A stretch of DNA of 64,000 nucleotides from Magnetococcales bacterium (GTDB taxonomy: Bacteria > Pseudomonadota > Magnetococcia > Magnetococcales > Magnetaquicoccaceae): positions 21,439 to 85,438 of the forward strand of contig JADFWP010000006.1 of assembly GCA_015234115.1 (NCBI GenBank), written 5' to 3'. The translations under genes were made by a program, and so were the position numbers. The notes below the pieces were generated by a model. It saw only the letters and a program-made list of their open reading frames with translations, made no database searches and was not told the origin of the DNA. Below are positions 34,467 to 43,209 of this stretch, one piece after another (within the stretch, counting starts at the first letter, position 1; each line of letters begins with the position of its first letter).

Positions 34467-35851
34467 ACATGCGCGGCAAGCGATGGGGAATCGGGTTGGT
34501 GCTGGTGTTCGGGTGGTTTGTGGCCCTGGCTGCCCATGCCGGAGAGCAGCAGGACAAGGTGCAATATCTGGTCGCAAACCGGGGGATTCGGATTTTCCTG
34601 TTGGAAAACCATGTCAACCCCATGGTGGAGCTGAGAATATTGGTGCGAGGTGGCGCGGCCTATGATCCCAAGGGTCGGGAAGGGGTGGCCACCATGACCG
34701 CGTGGATGTTCAACGAAGGGGGAGGCGAACTGGATTCGACCGCCTTCCAGGAGCGGTTGCAGTATCACGGGATCACCCTGGGGGCCAATGCCGGTCAGGA
34801 TACCATCGAGGTGAGCCTGACCACCTTGAGCGCGCATCTGGACGAGGCCATGACCCGGCTGGGCGAGGCCATGACCCGTCCCCGTTTTGACGCCGCAGAT
34901 TTTCAGCGTGGGGTGCGGGAGCGGATCGCGGAGTTGATCAAAAGTGAAGAGGATCCGGGGTTTCAGGCCACGCGGGCCATTTATCCGTTGATCTACGGGG
35001 ATCACCCCTATGGTCGTCCGGTGACCGGCACGGTGGAGAGCGTTAAACGGATCGAGTTGGCCGATATCCGTCGTCATCACGCGGCGACGTTTCGTGCGCC
35101 GGGCATGGTGCTCTCCGTGGCCGGAGATATCGGGATGGAACGGCTCAACGCGCTGGTGGAAAAACATTTCGCCGCGCTGGAATCAGAGCCTGGTCCCTTT
35201 GGGGGGCTGCCTGAGGCGGCGGTCGATGAAGCGGGGGTGGAGCGCCATGTGGAGATGGATCAGCCTCAGACCACGATACGGATCGGGGGGGTGGGGATCC
35301 ATCGGGATGATCCGGATTTTTATGCCCTGACAGTCATGAATCAGATTCTCGGAGGCGGAGGATTGACCAGCCGTCTGACCCAGGTGCTGCGCGAGGAGCG
35401 GGGGCTGACTTATGGCGTTTTCTCCTATTTTTCGCCTCTGGCCGGTCGGGGTCCGTTCATGGTGGGCACGGAGACCAAGAGTGAATCAGCGGGTGAGGCT
35501 TTGTCGCTGATTCGTCAGGAGTTGAACCGTCTGATGGAAGAGGAGGTCAGTGAGGCAGAATTGTCCGAGGTGCAGCGCTATCTCACCGGTTCTTTTCCGT
35601 TGCAACTCGATGGTCTGGACAAGCTGGCTGACACCTGGTGTCGGATCGGATTTTATCGGCGCGGCCTGGACTATCTGGACAAATGGCCGGAGAGGATCCG
35701 CGCCGTCACCCGTGCGGATGTGCGGCGCGTGGCCCAAAGGATCCTGGTCCCCAAACGGCTGCATACCGTCACCGTCGGGAAGCGGGTGAGCGGGGACGCC
35801 AAGGCCGACGATACTCGGCCAGAAACTGTTGCATCTCCTCCGAGTCGCTGA
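34463..35851 (+). CDS. M16 family peptidase, non-catalytic partner
   Basis: 462 residues with a signal peptide (LVLVFGWFVALAAHAG). The overall M16 fold is clear (VELRILVRGGAAYDP, YGDHPYGRPVTG, MNQILGGGGLTSRL), but the zinc motif is replaced: TAWMFNEGG stands where HxxEH should be, so it cannot bind zinc in the usual way. By analogy with other paired M16 proteins it should help bind substrate for the preceding catalytic subunit. The last 83 bases overlap a convergent minus-strand gene. Confidence 0.93.
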   Translation: MNMRGKRWGIGLVLVFGWFVALAAHAGEQQDKVQYLVANRGIRIFLLENHVNPMVELRILVRGGAAYDPKGREGVATMTAWMFNEGGGELDSTAFQERLQYHGITLGANAGQDTIEVSLTTLSAHLDEAMTRLGEAMTRPRFDAADFQRGVRERIAELIKSEEDPGFQATRAIYPLIYGDHPYGRPVTGTVESVKRIELADIRRHHAATFRAPGMVLSVAGDIGMERLNALVEKHFAALESEPGPFGGLPEAAVDEAGVERHVEMDQPQTTIRIGGVGIHRDDPDFYALTVMNQILGGGGLTSRLTQVLREERGLTYGVFSYFSPLAGRGPFMVGTETKSESAGEALSLIRQELNRLMEEEVSEAELSEVQRYLTGSFPLQLDGLDKLADTWCRIGFYRRGLDYLDKWPERIRAVTRADVRRVAQRILVPKRLHTVTVGKRVSGDAKADDTRPETVASPPSR

Positions 35852-36074
35852 CGATCTGGCGATAGGTGGCCTCATTGCAGTGACGGCAGATGGTGCCTGC
35901 GCGTGCCCAGCGTTTGTATTCGGTGCCCATGCTGCCAATGCATTGGTCGCTGCCGCAGCGGACCTCCCCGCAACCCGCGCAACGATAGATGTGCATGGGA
36001 TGGTTGCCGCAGACCGGACAGGCGATCAGGGCCTGTTTGAAGGGTGAGTCGGGTTTGACGATGAGCGTTTTCAT
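35769..36074 (-). CDS. small zinc-ribbon protein
   Basis: 101 residues from ATG 36074, with GGAAG six bases upstream. Paired cysteines CPVC, CAGC, CGSDQC and CRHC suggest two zinc ribbons. The rest is basic and ends SPASRR. I do not recognise a family with a known job. The 3' end runs 83 bases into the convergent M16 gene; the good ribosome site and Cys pattern argue that it is real. Its start faces the repeat pair at 36181-36322. Confidence 0.65.
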   Translation of the reverse strand: MKTLIVKPDSPFKQALIACPVCGNHPMHIYRCAGCGEVRCGSDQCIGSMGTEYKRWARAGTICRHCNEATYRQIVSDSEEMQQFLAEYRRPWRPRSPASRR

Positions 36075-36180
36075 GTGCCGCTTCCATTTCCTGGTAGAAA
36101 TTGAGGTTGGATCGGGAATCGTCAAAAATATGACGATTCCCGATTCTCACGGAACAGCACAAGGGAAAACCGTGCCAGAT

Positions 36181-36251
36181 GTTTACCGTGGAATTCCCGC
36201 AAGGGATGTCCACGGTTGGGGGGTGAGGGGGTGGCTCCCCCCATCATGCAA
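36181..36251 (+). repeat. interspersed GC-rich hairpin repeat, copy B
   Basis: This repeat has two adjacent hairpins: CCGTGGA/TCCACGG enclosing TCCC-GCAA-GGGA, then G-run/C-run pairing (GGGGG with CCCCC), and ends ATCATGCAAAT. It is almost identical to copy C, which follows directly, and shares its order of elements with copy A near 10701. Confidence 0.85.
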
Positions 36252-36322
36252 ATTTACCGTGGAATTCCCGCAAGGGATGTCCACGGTTGGGGGGGGGAGG
36301 GGGTGGCTCCCCCCATCATGCC
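36252..36322 (+). repeat. interspersed GC-rich hairpin repeat, copy C
   Basis: Tandem neighbour of copy B with the same GCAA-capped stem and G-run/C-run hairpin; the G-run is longer (GGGGGGGG). It ends next to the stop codon of the minus-strand cysZ gene, so it could shape the 3' end of that transcript. Confidence 0.85.
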
Positions 36323-36323
36323 G

Positions 36324-37052
36324 TTATCGTTTCCACTCGGCAACCCAAAGGGCGGTGGCACCGGCCACGGCAGCGGGCATGGCGAGGAAATTAAGGATCG
36401 GGATCAAGGTCATGAGCAGCGTGGCCCCGCCAAACCCCAGAGAGAGCAGGCGTTTTTCCCGCAGGTGTGCGAGGATCTCCTTGTCGTAGAGGTCGTGGTT
36501 GCTCATGGGGAAGTCGGCGTATTGGAATGCGCTCATCCAACTTGAGAAAATCATCCAGACGAACGGGGCCGCCACATTGATCACCGGCACCACAAACAGC
36601 AGCAGCAGCGGAATGGCCCGGATCAGGTAATAGAAAATCTTCTGGATCTCGCTGCGAATGGTGGGAAAAAGAGTGGCCATCAGGCTTTGGGGCGGGCTGT
36701 TCTGATCGGTTCCGGTCAGATGGCGTTCGACCTGCTGGGCCAGCAGGGCATTGAAGGGAGCGCCGACCAGGTTGGCAATCGAACCCAGGGTTGAAAAGAG
36801 CAGGGTGCTCGCCGAAAAGAAAAGCAGCGGGAGCACGATCCACTCCATCCATTGGAGCCAGCTGGGCAGATAGCTGTTGATCCAGCCCGACAGCATCAGC
36901 AGATAGTGACCAGCCACCCAGGTGCCCGCCGCGAACAGCAGCGTACTGAGCACCAGGGGGATCAGCACAAAGCGACGCAGACCGGGAACGGTCAGCAGTT
37001 TGAGTCCGGTGAAAAGATATCCGGCGCCACGGAGCAGGGAGGGGGATTGCAT
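36324..37052 (-). CDS. cysZ: CysZ-like sulfate transporter (EI24 family)
   Basis: 242 residues from ATG 37052, with AGGAG ten bases upstream; a longer frame to 37121 lacks one. The N-terminal GAGYLFTGLKLLTVPGLRRF and the PLLFFSASTLLFSTLGSIANLVGAPFN region, with long hydrophobic helices, are those of the CysZ/EI24 family. In enterobacteria CysZ brings sulfate in for cysteine synthesis. No cysteine genes are near, so the substrate here is by family only. Confidence 0.85.
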   Translation of the reverse strand: MQSPSLLRGAGYLFTGLKLLTVPGLRRFVLIPLVLSTLLFAAGTWVAGHYLLMLSGWINSYLPSWLQWMEWIVLPLLFFSASTLLFSTLGSIANLVGAPFNALLAQQVERHLTGTDQNSPPQSLMATLFPTIRSEIQKIFYYLIRAIPLLLLFVVPVINVAAPFVWMIFSSWMSAFQYADFPMSNHDLYDKEILAHLREKRLLSLGFGGATLLMTLIPILNFLAMPAAVAGATALWVAEWKR

Positions 37053-37236
37053 GAGGTCAGGACTCCTGGGTTGGGGAATGAAGGGTTGAGTCTGGTGCTT
37101 TCGCACGTTTGGATCGATCACGCAAGGCTTGCGTCAAATCGTGGATGAAAAATCCGGTCCGCTCCTTGCTGGATCGGAGGAAAGGGGAGACGGGGCGACC
37201 CGTTGGAAAGTGGTTTATTTTTGGGAGATGCCTTAG

Positions 37237-37653
37237 ATGGCGGTTGGAAAAACGTCGCACTGTTGGAGCTGTGGAGCCATGCTGCCGGCCAACGGATTTG
37301 GCCGGTCGGATGTCTGTTCCGGATGCACGAAGGATACGCGGGTCTGTTTGAACTGTCGTTTTCATGATCCGGGCAGCTACAACGAGTGCCAGGAGCGTGT
37401 GGCCGAACGGATCGTGGACAAGGAGCGGGCCAATTTCTGTGATTTCTTCCTGTCCAAGGGATCCTTGCCCCGGAACGAGAACAACCGGATGTCGTCGAGC
37501 CGCAACAACGGCACGGGCAAGAGCACGGGCAAGAGCACGGGCAACAGCGCGGGCAACGGCAATGGCAACACCAATGGCAAGCGGAACACGAACGCGGGCG
37601 GCAACAGTACGGCGGCCTGGGCCGCAGCCGAGGCATTGTTCAAACGGAATTGA
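37237..37653 (+). CDS. conserved zinc-ribbon protein with low-complexity tail
   Basis: 138 residues. The first ~75 carry cysteine pairs (CWSC, CSGC, CLNC) and the motifs RVCLNCRFHDPGSYNEC and DKERANFCDFF, which I recall from uncharacterised small bacterial proteins. The tail (~85-125) is a run of Asn/Gly/Lys/Thr made of short repeats (KSTG, NGN) and is probably disordered. A GGGAG site precedes the ATG. It lies 54 bases before rtcB, so a link with RNA repair is possible but unproven. Confidence 0.7.
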   Translation: MAVGKTSHCWSCGAMLPANGFGRSDVCSGCTKDTRVCLNCRFHDPGSYNECQERVAERIVDKERANFCDFFLSKGSLPRNENNRMSSSRNNGTGKSTGKSTGNSAGNGNGNTNGKRNTNAGGNSTAAWAAAEALFKRN

Positions 37654-37707
37654 AATCAGCGCGGTCGGCAACCGCCGATCGCATGTTGCAGCCTAGGGAG
37701 GGGTGTG

Positions 37708-38934
37708 ATGCCGGTCGCCGTAAGTCTGGAAAGCGGGCGTGTGCCGGTTCGGATCTTCACCGATCAGGTGGATGATCTGTCGCGCAAGCAATTGGTCAAT
37801 GTGGCCAACCTGCCGTTCGTGTTTCATCATGTGGCGGCCATGCCGGATGTGCATGCCGGCATGGGTGCGACCATCGGTGCGGTGATCGCCACGGTTGGCG
37901 CCTTGATTCCGGCTGCTGTGGGGGTTGACATCGGCTGCGGCATGTCTGCGGTCATGCTCAAACTGGACTCCGGCGCATTGGGTGATCGGGGCGAGAGCTT
38001 GCGCGCGGCCATCGAACGGGCCGTGCCTCATGGCCGCACCGATGACGGCGGTCCCAGGGATCGCGGGGCGCGGGCGGGCGAATTGCCGGATGCGATCGCG
38101 CTCTGGTGGAAACGATATGGCATCCAGCAGGCTCTGCCTGATCTGCTGGAGCGTCATCCGAAACTGCTCAACGACCGCACCAACACGGTGCGCCATCTGG
38201 GCACGCTGGGCACGGGCAACCACTTCATCGAACTGCGGCTGGATGAACGGGATCGGGTCTGGATCCTGATCCACTCGGGGTCGCGCGGGGTGGGCAATCG
38301 TATCGGCACCTATTTCATTCAGCGCGCCAAGGCGCTGGCGGGTCGGGAGTTGCGGGCGCTGCCGGATGCGGATCTGGCTTTTTTCCGGGAAGGGAGTCCG
38401 GAGTTCGGCGATTATCTGCGTGCCGCCGAATGGGCGCAGGAATTTGCCAGGGCCAATCGGGCCTTCATGCTGGAGGCGGTGTTGACCGCGCTGCGAACCA
38501 CATTGTCCTGTCCGGTGGAACTGGCCGGAGAGCGGATCGACTGTCATCACAATTATGTGACCCGGGAACGCCATTTCGGCTCCGAGGTGTGGGTGACCCG
38601 CAAAGGGGCGATCCGTGCCCGTGCCGGGGATTGGGGAATCATTCCCGGCTCCATGGGGACGCTCTCTTATATCGTGCGTGGCAAGGGCAATCGGGAGGCT
38701 TTTCACTCCTGCGCGCATGGGGCTGGACGATGCATGGGAAGACAGGAGGCCATGCGGCGTTTCACGGTCGAAGATCTGGCCCGTCAAACCACAGGCGTGG
38801 CCTGTCCCAAGGATCGTTCGGTGCTGGATGAAATTCCCGGAGCCTACAAGGATATCGACGCGGTGATGGCCCATCAGCACGATCTGGCCGAACCGGTCCA
38901 CACGCTGCAACAGGCGGTATGTGTCAAGGGGTGA
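37708..38934 (+). CDS. rtcB: RNA-splicing ligase RtcB
   Basis: 408 residues. Family motifs are present: MPDVHAGMGATIG, the metal-binding VGVDIGCGMSAV, NHFIEL, HSGSRGVGN, the HHNYV segment and CAHGAGRCMGR, which contains the histidine that carries GMP. RtcB joins RNA 2',3'-cyclic phosphate or 3'-phosphate ends to 5'-OH ends using GTP and manganese. ATG 37708 is preceded by GGGAGG. Its stop overlaps the start region of cca, so ligation and CCA-end repair of tRNA are co-expressed. No archease or rtcA gene is nearby. Confidence 0.96.
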   Translation: MPVAVSLESGRVPVRIFTDQVDDLSRKQLVNVANLPFVFHHVAAMPDVHAGMGATIGAVIATVGALIPAAVGVDIGCGMSAVMLKLDSGALGDRGESLRAAIERAVPHGRTDDGGPRDRGARAGELPDAIALWWKRYGIQQALPDLLERHPKLLNDRTNTVRHLGTLGTGNHFIELRLDERDRVWILIHSGSRGVGNRIGTYFIQRAKALAGRELRALPDADLAFFREGSPEFGDYLRAAEWAQEFARANRAFMLEAVLTALRTTLSCPVELAGERIDCHHNYVTRERHFGSEVWVTRKGAIRARAGDWGIIPGSMGTLSYIVRGKGNREAFHSCAHGAGRCMGRQEAMRRFTVEDLARQTTGVACPKDRSVLDEIPGAYKDIDAVMAHQHDLAEPVHTLQQAVCVKG

Positions 38935-40181
38935 AAGAGACGGAAACCACGGGTCTCGTCTGCTACCGGGTCGGCGGGTGTGTGCGCGACGCCCTGTTGG
39001 GTCTGCCGGTCGGCGAACGGGATTGGGTGGTGCTGGGGGAGACTCCGGAAGGGATGCTGGCACGGGGGTTTCGGCGGGTCGGAGCGGCGTTTCCGGTTTT
39101 TCTTCATCCGGTAAGCGGCGAAGAGTATGCCCTGGCCCGCACCGAGTCCAAATCCGGTCGGGGATACAAGGGATTTGCCGTGAATGCCGCTCCGGGGATC
39201 ACCCTGGAAGAGGATCTGTTCCGGCGTGATCTGACCATCAACGCCATGGCCATGGATGCCGCAGGCCGGGTGATCGATCCGCACGGGGGCAGGCGCGATC
39301 TGGAGTTGCGCCGGTTGCGTCATGTCTCCGCTGCTTTTGCCGACGACCCCTTGCGGGTGTTGCGGGTGGCCCGTTTTCAGGCCCGTTTTGCCGGGTTGGG
39401 ATTTACGGTCGATCCGGCGACCCTGGAAATGATGAAAATCATCACCCGGTCGGGTGAATTGTCCGATCTGGCTGTGGAGCGGATCTGGCAGGAGAGCCTC
39501 AAGGCGTTGGAAAGCGACGCACCGGCGGAATATTTCCGGGTATTGGCCCGGTGTGGTGCCCTGGAGAGGTTGTTTCCGGAGTTGCATGCGCTGCGGGGCA
39601 AGATTCACTCCCCGGTGCATCATCCCGAGGGGGATGCCTTTGAGCATGTGTTGTGGACCCTGGATCGCGCCGTCCGGTTGACATCGGATCCGGTGATTCG
39701 TTTTGCCGCCCTGACCCATGATCTGGGCAAGGGATTGACTCCGGAAGTCGAACTTCCGCACCATCATGGCCACGACGAACGAGGGGTCGCCGTGGTGACC
39801 GAACTGTGCCATCGCCTCAGAATCGCGAAATCGTTTGAGCGGTTGGCCGCTTTGGTGGCCGGGCAGCATATGCGTTGTCACCGGGTGCTGGAGATGCGTC
39901 CTGGCAAGGTGTTGGGATTGCTGGAAACCTTGGATGCCCTGCGCCGTCCGGAGCAGTTGGAGCGGTTTCTGCTCGCCTGCTCGGCGGATGCCCGGCATGG
40001 GGAATTCCCTGGGGTCTATCCGGCCGGGGAGGCGTTGCGTCTGGCCTTGCGGGCGGCCTTGTCGGTGGATGCGAGCGCACTGATCGGCAGGGGATTGGCG
40101 GGGCCTGCGCTGGGGCAGGCGCTGCGTCAGGAGCGGATTCGTCGGGTGAAACACGCTTTGCACGGTCAGGGCACAGCATAG
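38919..40181 (+). CDS. cca: CCA tRNA nucleotidyltransferase with HD domain
   Basis: 420 residues, the length of the Escherichia coli-type enzyme. The nucleotidyltransferase head has YRVGGCVRDALLG, ERDWVVLG and DLFRRDLTINAMAMD. An HD phosphohydrolase domain has THDLGKG and HHGHDERG. It adds or restores the 3' CCA of tRNA. The start is uncertain: ATG 38919 lies inside rtcB, while GTG 38931 overlaps the rtcB stop by four bases; the extra residues carry no known motif. Confidence 0.96.
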   Translation: MCQGVKETETTGLVCYRVGGCVRDALLGLPVGERDWVVLGETPEGMLARGFRRVGAAFPVFLHPVSGEEYALARTESKSGRGYKGFAVNAAPGITLEEDLFRRDLTINAMAMDAAGRVIDPHGGRRDLELRRLRHVSAAFADDPLRVLRVARFQARFAGLGFTVDPATLEMMKIITRSGELSDLAVERIWQESLKALESDAPAEYFRVLARCGALERLFPELHALRGKIHSPVHHPEGDAFEHVLWTLDRAVRLTSDPVIRFAALTHDLGKGLTPEVELPHHHGHDERGVAVVTELCHRLRIAKSFERLAALVAGQHMRCHRVLEMRPGKVLGLLETLDALRRPEQLERFLLACSADARHGEFPGVYPAGEALRLALRAALSVDASALIGRGLAGPALGQALRQERIRRVKHALHGQGTA

Positions 40182-40332
40182 CCGATCCGTTTCCGGGTTG
40201 CGAACCGGTCGGGATGGATTGCAGACGTGACCAATCCCTTGCACCCTCTGCCCGGCTGTTCTATTGCTGGATGGCTGGCATCTCGATTTTGGGATGGCCT
40301 CTGGCGACAAGAATTTTTTTTTGGGGGATGGC

Positions 40333-40851
40333 ATGAAAAAATGGTGTTGTGACCGGTCTGGGTGGATGGTCTGGGTGGTCGGTCTGCTGGGGCTGACCCT
40401 GGCCGGGTGTGGAGGCGGGGCAGACTGGCTTGGATCCAAACCCAAACTGGAACAACCCCGTTTGAGTCTGGTGGATATTCAACCCTCCCGGATCAAATCC
40501 TCCAAGTTGGCCCCCCGCTTCCGTTTGCGTCTCAAGGTGGAAAATCCCAACGACATCGAAGTGCCCATTTCCGGAATCGACAGCCGTCTCGAAGTGCAAG
40601 GCATGGCCTTTGCCACGGGCAAATCCACGGAATTTTTTATCATCCCGGCCAAAGGGGATGCTGAATTTGATCTGGAAGTCGCAACTGAGGTCATGAGAGC
40701 GATGAAGCAGATTTCAGCATTGTTGCGCAGAGGCGAGGCTGTGGTCGATTATCGCCTCGCAGGGGTCATTCATGTGGAACTTCCCCTCCTGGGAGCGGTG
40801 CCGTTCGACAAAAGCGGCACCTTGAAAAAACCGATCAAGTGGGATGACTGA
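40333..40851 (+). CDS. LEA type 2 (WHy domain) lipoprotein
   Basis: 172 residues from ATG 40333, with GGGGGA upstream. The signal peptide ends in lipobox LAGC. The mature part (RLKVENPNDIEVPISGIDSRLEV, VDYRLAGVIHVELP) fits the LEA14/WHy beta-sandwich found in bacterial outer-membrane-associated lipoproteins, linked to envelope stress or lipid handling. It lies between cca and the RNA methyltransferase with short gaps and no evident functional tie. Confidence 0.8.
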   Translation: MKKWCCDRSGWMVWVVGLLGLTLAGCGGGADWLGSKPKLEQPRLSLVDIQPSRIKSSKLAPRFRLRLKVENPNDIEVPISGIDSRLEVQGMAFATGKSTEFFIIPAKGDAEFDLEVATEVMRAMKQISALLRRGEAVVDYRLAGVIHVELPLLGAVPFDKSGTLKKPIKWDD

Positions 40852-40877
40852 TCTTCTGTTACAGGGAAAATGCGGCC

Positions 40878-42197
40878 ATGGATGACGTGGAGTTGGTGAT
40901 CGAAAAACTGGTGCCGGGTGGCATGGGGCTGGCTCGGCTGGAGGGTCGGGTTGCTTTTGTGCCGCATACGGCGCCTGGTGATCGGATCCGGGGTCGGATC
41001 GAAGCCGATCGGCGTCATCATCTGATGGTGCGTTGTCAGGAAATTCTCGTTCCCGGACCCGATACCGTGGATCCGGGGTGCGGGGTGAATGGCCGGTGTG
41101 GCGGCTGTCAGTTGCGTCGCATCGCCCCTGAAACCCAGGATGCGATCAAGACCGGATTCGTGCGCGAAGGACTGGAACGGATTGCCCGGCTCGATTCCGC
41201 CGGATTGGTGGTGCAACCGCTGCTTCCGGCACAACAGCGGGATGGTTACCGTCGTCGGGCCACGTTTCAGGTGGGATGGAATGGATCGGAGGTGTTGTTG
41301 GGATTCTTTGCGCATGGTTCCCACGATATCGTTGATCTGACCGATTGTCCGGTGCTCGATCCGCGTCTGTCGGCGCTGTTTGGCCCGTTGCGGTGCTTTA
41401 TTGCCCGGCTTCAGGCCAGAGCCGCGTTGAACGCAATCGAGGTCGTGGCTGGCGATGCGGGGGTGGGCATGGTTTTTTGTCTGTTGCGTCCCTGCCCGAA
41501 CGCCGATAAGGAGGCCATGCGTACTTTTGCCACAGAGATCGGTGTGGATCAGTTGTGGCTGCGCCTGGGACGTGCTGCGCCGCGCCCGTTGGTCACGCGC
41601 CGCACGTTGTCCTATGAACTCGATGGCTTGTCCATCGCGTTCGGGCCGGAAGATTTTGTGCAGGGTCATGCGTTGCAAAACCGGCTGCTGGTGGCCGAGA
41701 CCTTGCGACTGTCCGGGCGACTGTCCGGGCGTGGTCAGGTGGCCTGGGATCTGTTTTGCGGAATCGGCAACTTCACCTTGCCTTTGGCGCGTTCTTTCGC
41801 TGCGGTGTTGGGAGCCGATCTGATGGCGGGATCTTTGCATCGGGCCGGCAAGAATGTGCAAAAGAACGGGTTGGCACCGGTGACGTTCCGGCGGATCGAT
41901 CTGTTCCGGGAGGAGGGGGTCTCTCTGTTGCCGTGGCAGGATCCGGTTGATCTGGTCCTGCTCGATCCACCCCGGAATGGCGCCGAGACGCTTTGTCGTC
42001 ATCTGGCGACCCACGGCAAGGCCGGACGGGTGGTTTATGTCTCCTGCGATCCGGCCACGCTGGCGCGGGATGTGGCCATTCTGGTGGGTGGGGGATTTGT
42101 TCTGGAAACGGTGCAACCTGTGGATCTGTTTCCCCAGACCCGGCATGTTGAAACCATTGCCAGCTTCACAAGAAATGGTCGTGAAAAAAAAGATTGA
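40878..42197 (+). CDS. TrmA/RumA family RNA (uracil-5-)-methyltransferase
   Basis: 439 residues. A TRAM domain comes first (VELVIEKLVPGGMGLAR), then Fe-S cysteines Cys68, Cys74 and Cys77 (CGVNGRCGGCQ), and the SAM-dependent core with DLFCGIGNFTLPLA, LDPPRNGA and the catalytic nucleophile Cys390 in YVSCDPATLARD. The presence of a TRAM domain and Fe-S cluster favours 23S rRNA m5U methylation (RlmD/RlmC-like), but tRNA cannot be excluded. Confidence 0.9.
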   Translation: MDDVELVIEKLVPGGMGLARLEGRVAFVPHTAPGDRIRGRIEADRRHHLMVRCQEILVPGPDTVDPGCGVNGRCGGCQLRRIAPETQDAIKTGFVREGLERIARLDSAGLVVQPLLPAQQRDGYRRRATFQVGWNGSEVLLGFFAHGSHDIVDLTDCPVLDPRLSALFGPLRCFIARLQARAALNAIEVVAGDAGVGMVFCLLRPCPNADKEAMRTFATEIGVDQLWLRLGRAAPRPLVTRRTLSYELDGLSIAFGPEDFVQGHALQNRLLVAETLRLSGRLSGRGQVAWDLFCGIGNFTLPLARSFAAVLGADLMAGSLHRAGKNVQKNGLAPVTFRRIDLFREEGVSLLPWQDPVDLVLLDPPRNGAETLCRHLATHGKAGRVVYVSCDPATLARDVAILVGGGFVLETVQPVDLFPQTRHVETIASFTRNGREKKD

Positions 42198-42224
42198 CCG
42201 GATGTGAGTATTTTTTGTTAGAAT
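42194..42224 (+). promoter_or_regulatory. possible promoter before the unknown membrane-protein gene
   Basis: TTGACC and TAGAAT are 19 bases apart in an AT-rich stretch that begins at the methyltransferase stop codon, about 80 bases before the next start. The spacing is slightly long. Confidence 0.35.
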
Positions 42225-42307
42225 AATGGTCAGATTTGACATGAATGAGAAAGCTGGGCGCACAGGGTGCGCCGGACGATTCGACCACCCGCAACAAGGA
42301 TCCGACC

Positions 42308-43117
42308 ATGGTTGACCTTCCGGGGAGACGGGCACAATTGGAAAAGCAGGCACAACAGGCCAATGCCGCTGCGGAAAACAAAAAAACGGCAGCGGTTCCC
42401 GAGGTGGCGCCCCCGACTCCCGGTCAGGTTGAGTCGTTGCACGACCAGTTGCGTCACGAAGAGGATATCGTGCTGGCGGGCAGGCTTGAGGAGGTGCGCA
42501 AGAAACGCGAGCAGGAGTTGCAGCGCGGCAAGCCAAAGACCACTGAAAAAGTTGACATCGCCACGCTGAAATTCGCCAGGGAAGAGAAGAAATCCGGACT
42601 GCCGGAGCGGATCCGCAAGCTGCCCAAGGATCATCCGGTGCGGGTGATGTATGAAAAAGGATACAAGCAGAAGGGGATCAGTGTCCGGCGTGACAGTCAT
42701 GTCTATGTGGAAGACAGTCTTTCCTTCGGTGACATGTTGAGGCAGATCGGCAAGCCATTGGGTTATCTGCTGCTGGTGGGTGCGATCATTGCAGGCTTTT
42801 ATTACGGCAGTCAACGGTATGAATCCGGTGCCGTGGAGACCCGGAACGAGATTCTGATCACCATCAAGGCCAAGAATTACCGACCCGATCATCCCTTGCT
42901 CGCCAAGGAATTCAATACGCTGTACTGGAGCAACTGGTTGCCTGATCTGCAAAGGTTGCTCAGTCATGTGCGCAATCTGGGCGTCAATTACGATGCCTAT
43001 GACAGCAATCCGGAGCCGGGCAGCTATCTGGAATACATCAAACGCTACAACAGGCCCTTCAATCAGGCCGAGGCCATGGAGTGGTACGCCAAGGAGATCC
43101 GCAAACCGTCTCGTTAA
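42308..43117 (+). CDS. single-pass membrane protein of unknown function
   Basis: 269 residues from ATG 42308 (AAGGA upstream; an earlier in-frame start at 42245 is possible). Residues 1-140 are very charged and probably coiled (QLEKQAQQ, RLEEVRKKREQELQRG). One membrane helix lies at ~151-168 (YLLLVGAIIAGFYYG), followed by ~100 residues on the far side with many aromatics and charges (YWSNWLPDLQRLL, EYIKRYNRPF). No signal peptide and no family recognised. It stands alone between the methyltransferase and the minus-strand surface-gene block. Confidence 0.6.
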   Translation: MVDLPGRRAQLEKQAQQANAAAENKKTAAVPEVAPPTPGQVESLHDQLRHEEDIVLAGRLEEVRKKREQELQRGKPKTTEKVDIATLKFAREEKKSGLPERIRKLPKDHPVRVMYEKGYKQKGISVRRDSHVYVEDSLSFGDMLRQIGKPLGYLLLVGAIIAGFYYGSQRYESGAVETRNEILITIKAKNYRPDHPLLAKEFNTLYWSNWLPDLQRLLSHVRNLGVNYDAYDSNPEPGSYLEYIKRYNRPFNQAEAMEWYAKEIRKPSR

Positions 43118-43209
43118 TAGCCGCTTCGAACCAATGGTCCGGGCTGCCACGTCAAGTTACCATAAATCCTTGTGCGATTGCCCTGACATGGTGGCTGCGT
43201 TGTTCACGA

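Noticed and set aside
36181..36545. Plus-strand frames reading VHGWGVRGW through the GC-rich repeats
   Set aside because: The frame differs between copies and the conserved feature is hairpin pairing, so it is not a protein gene.
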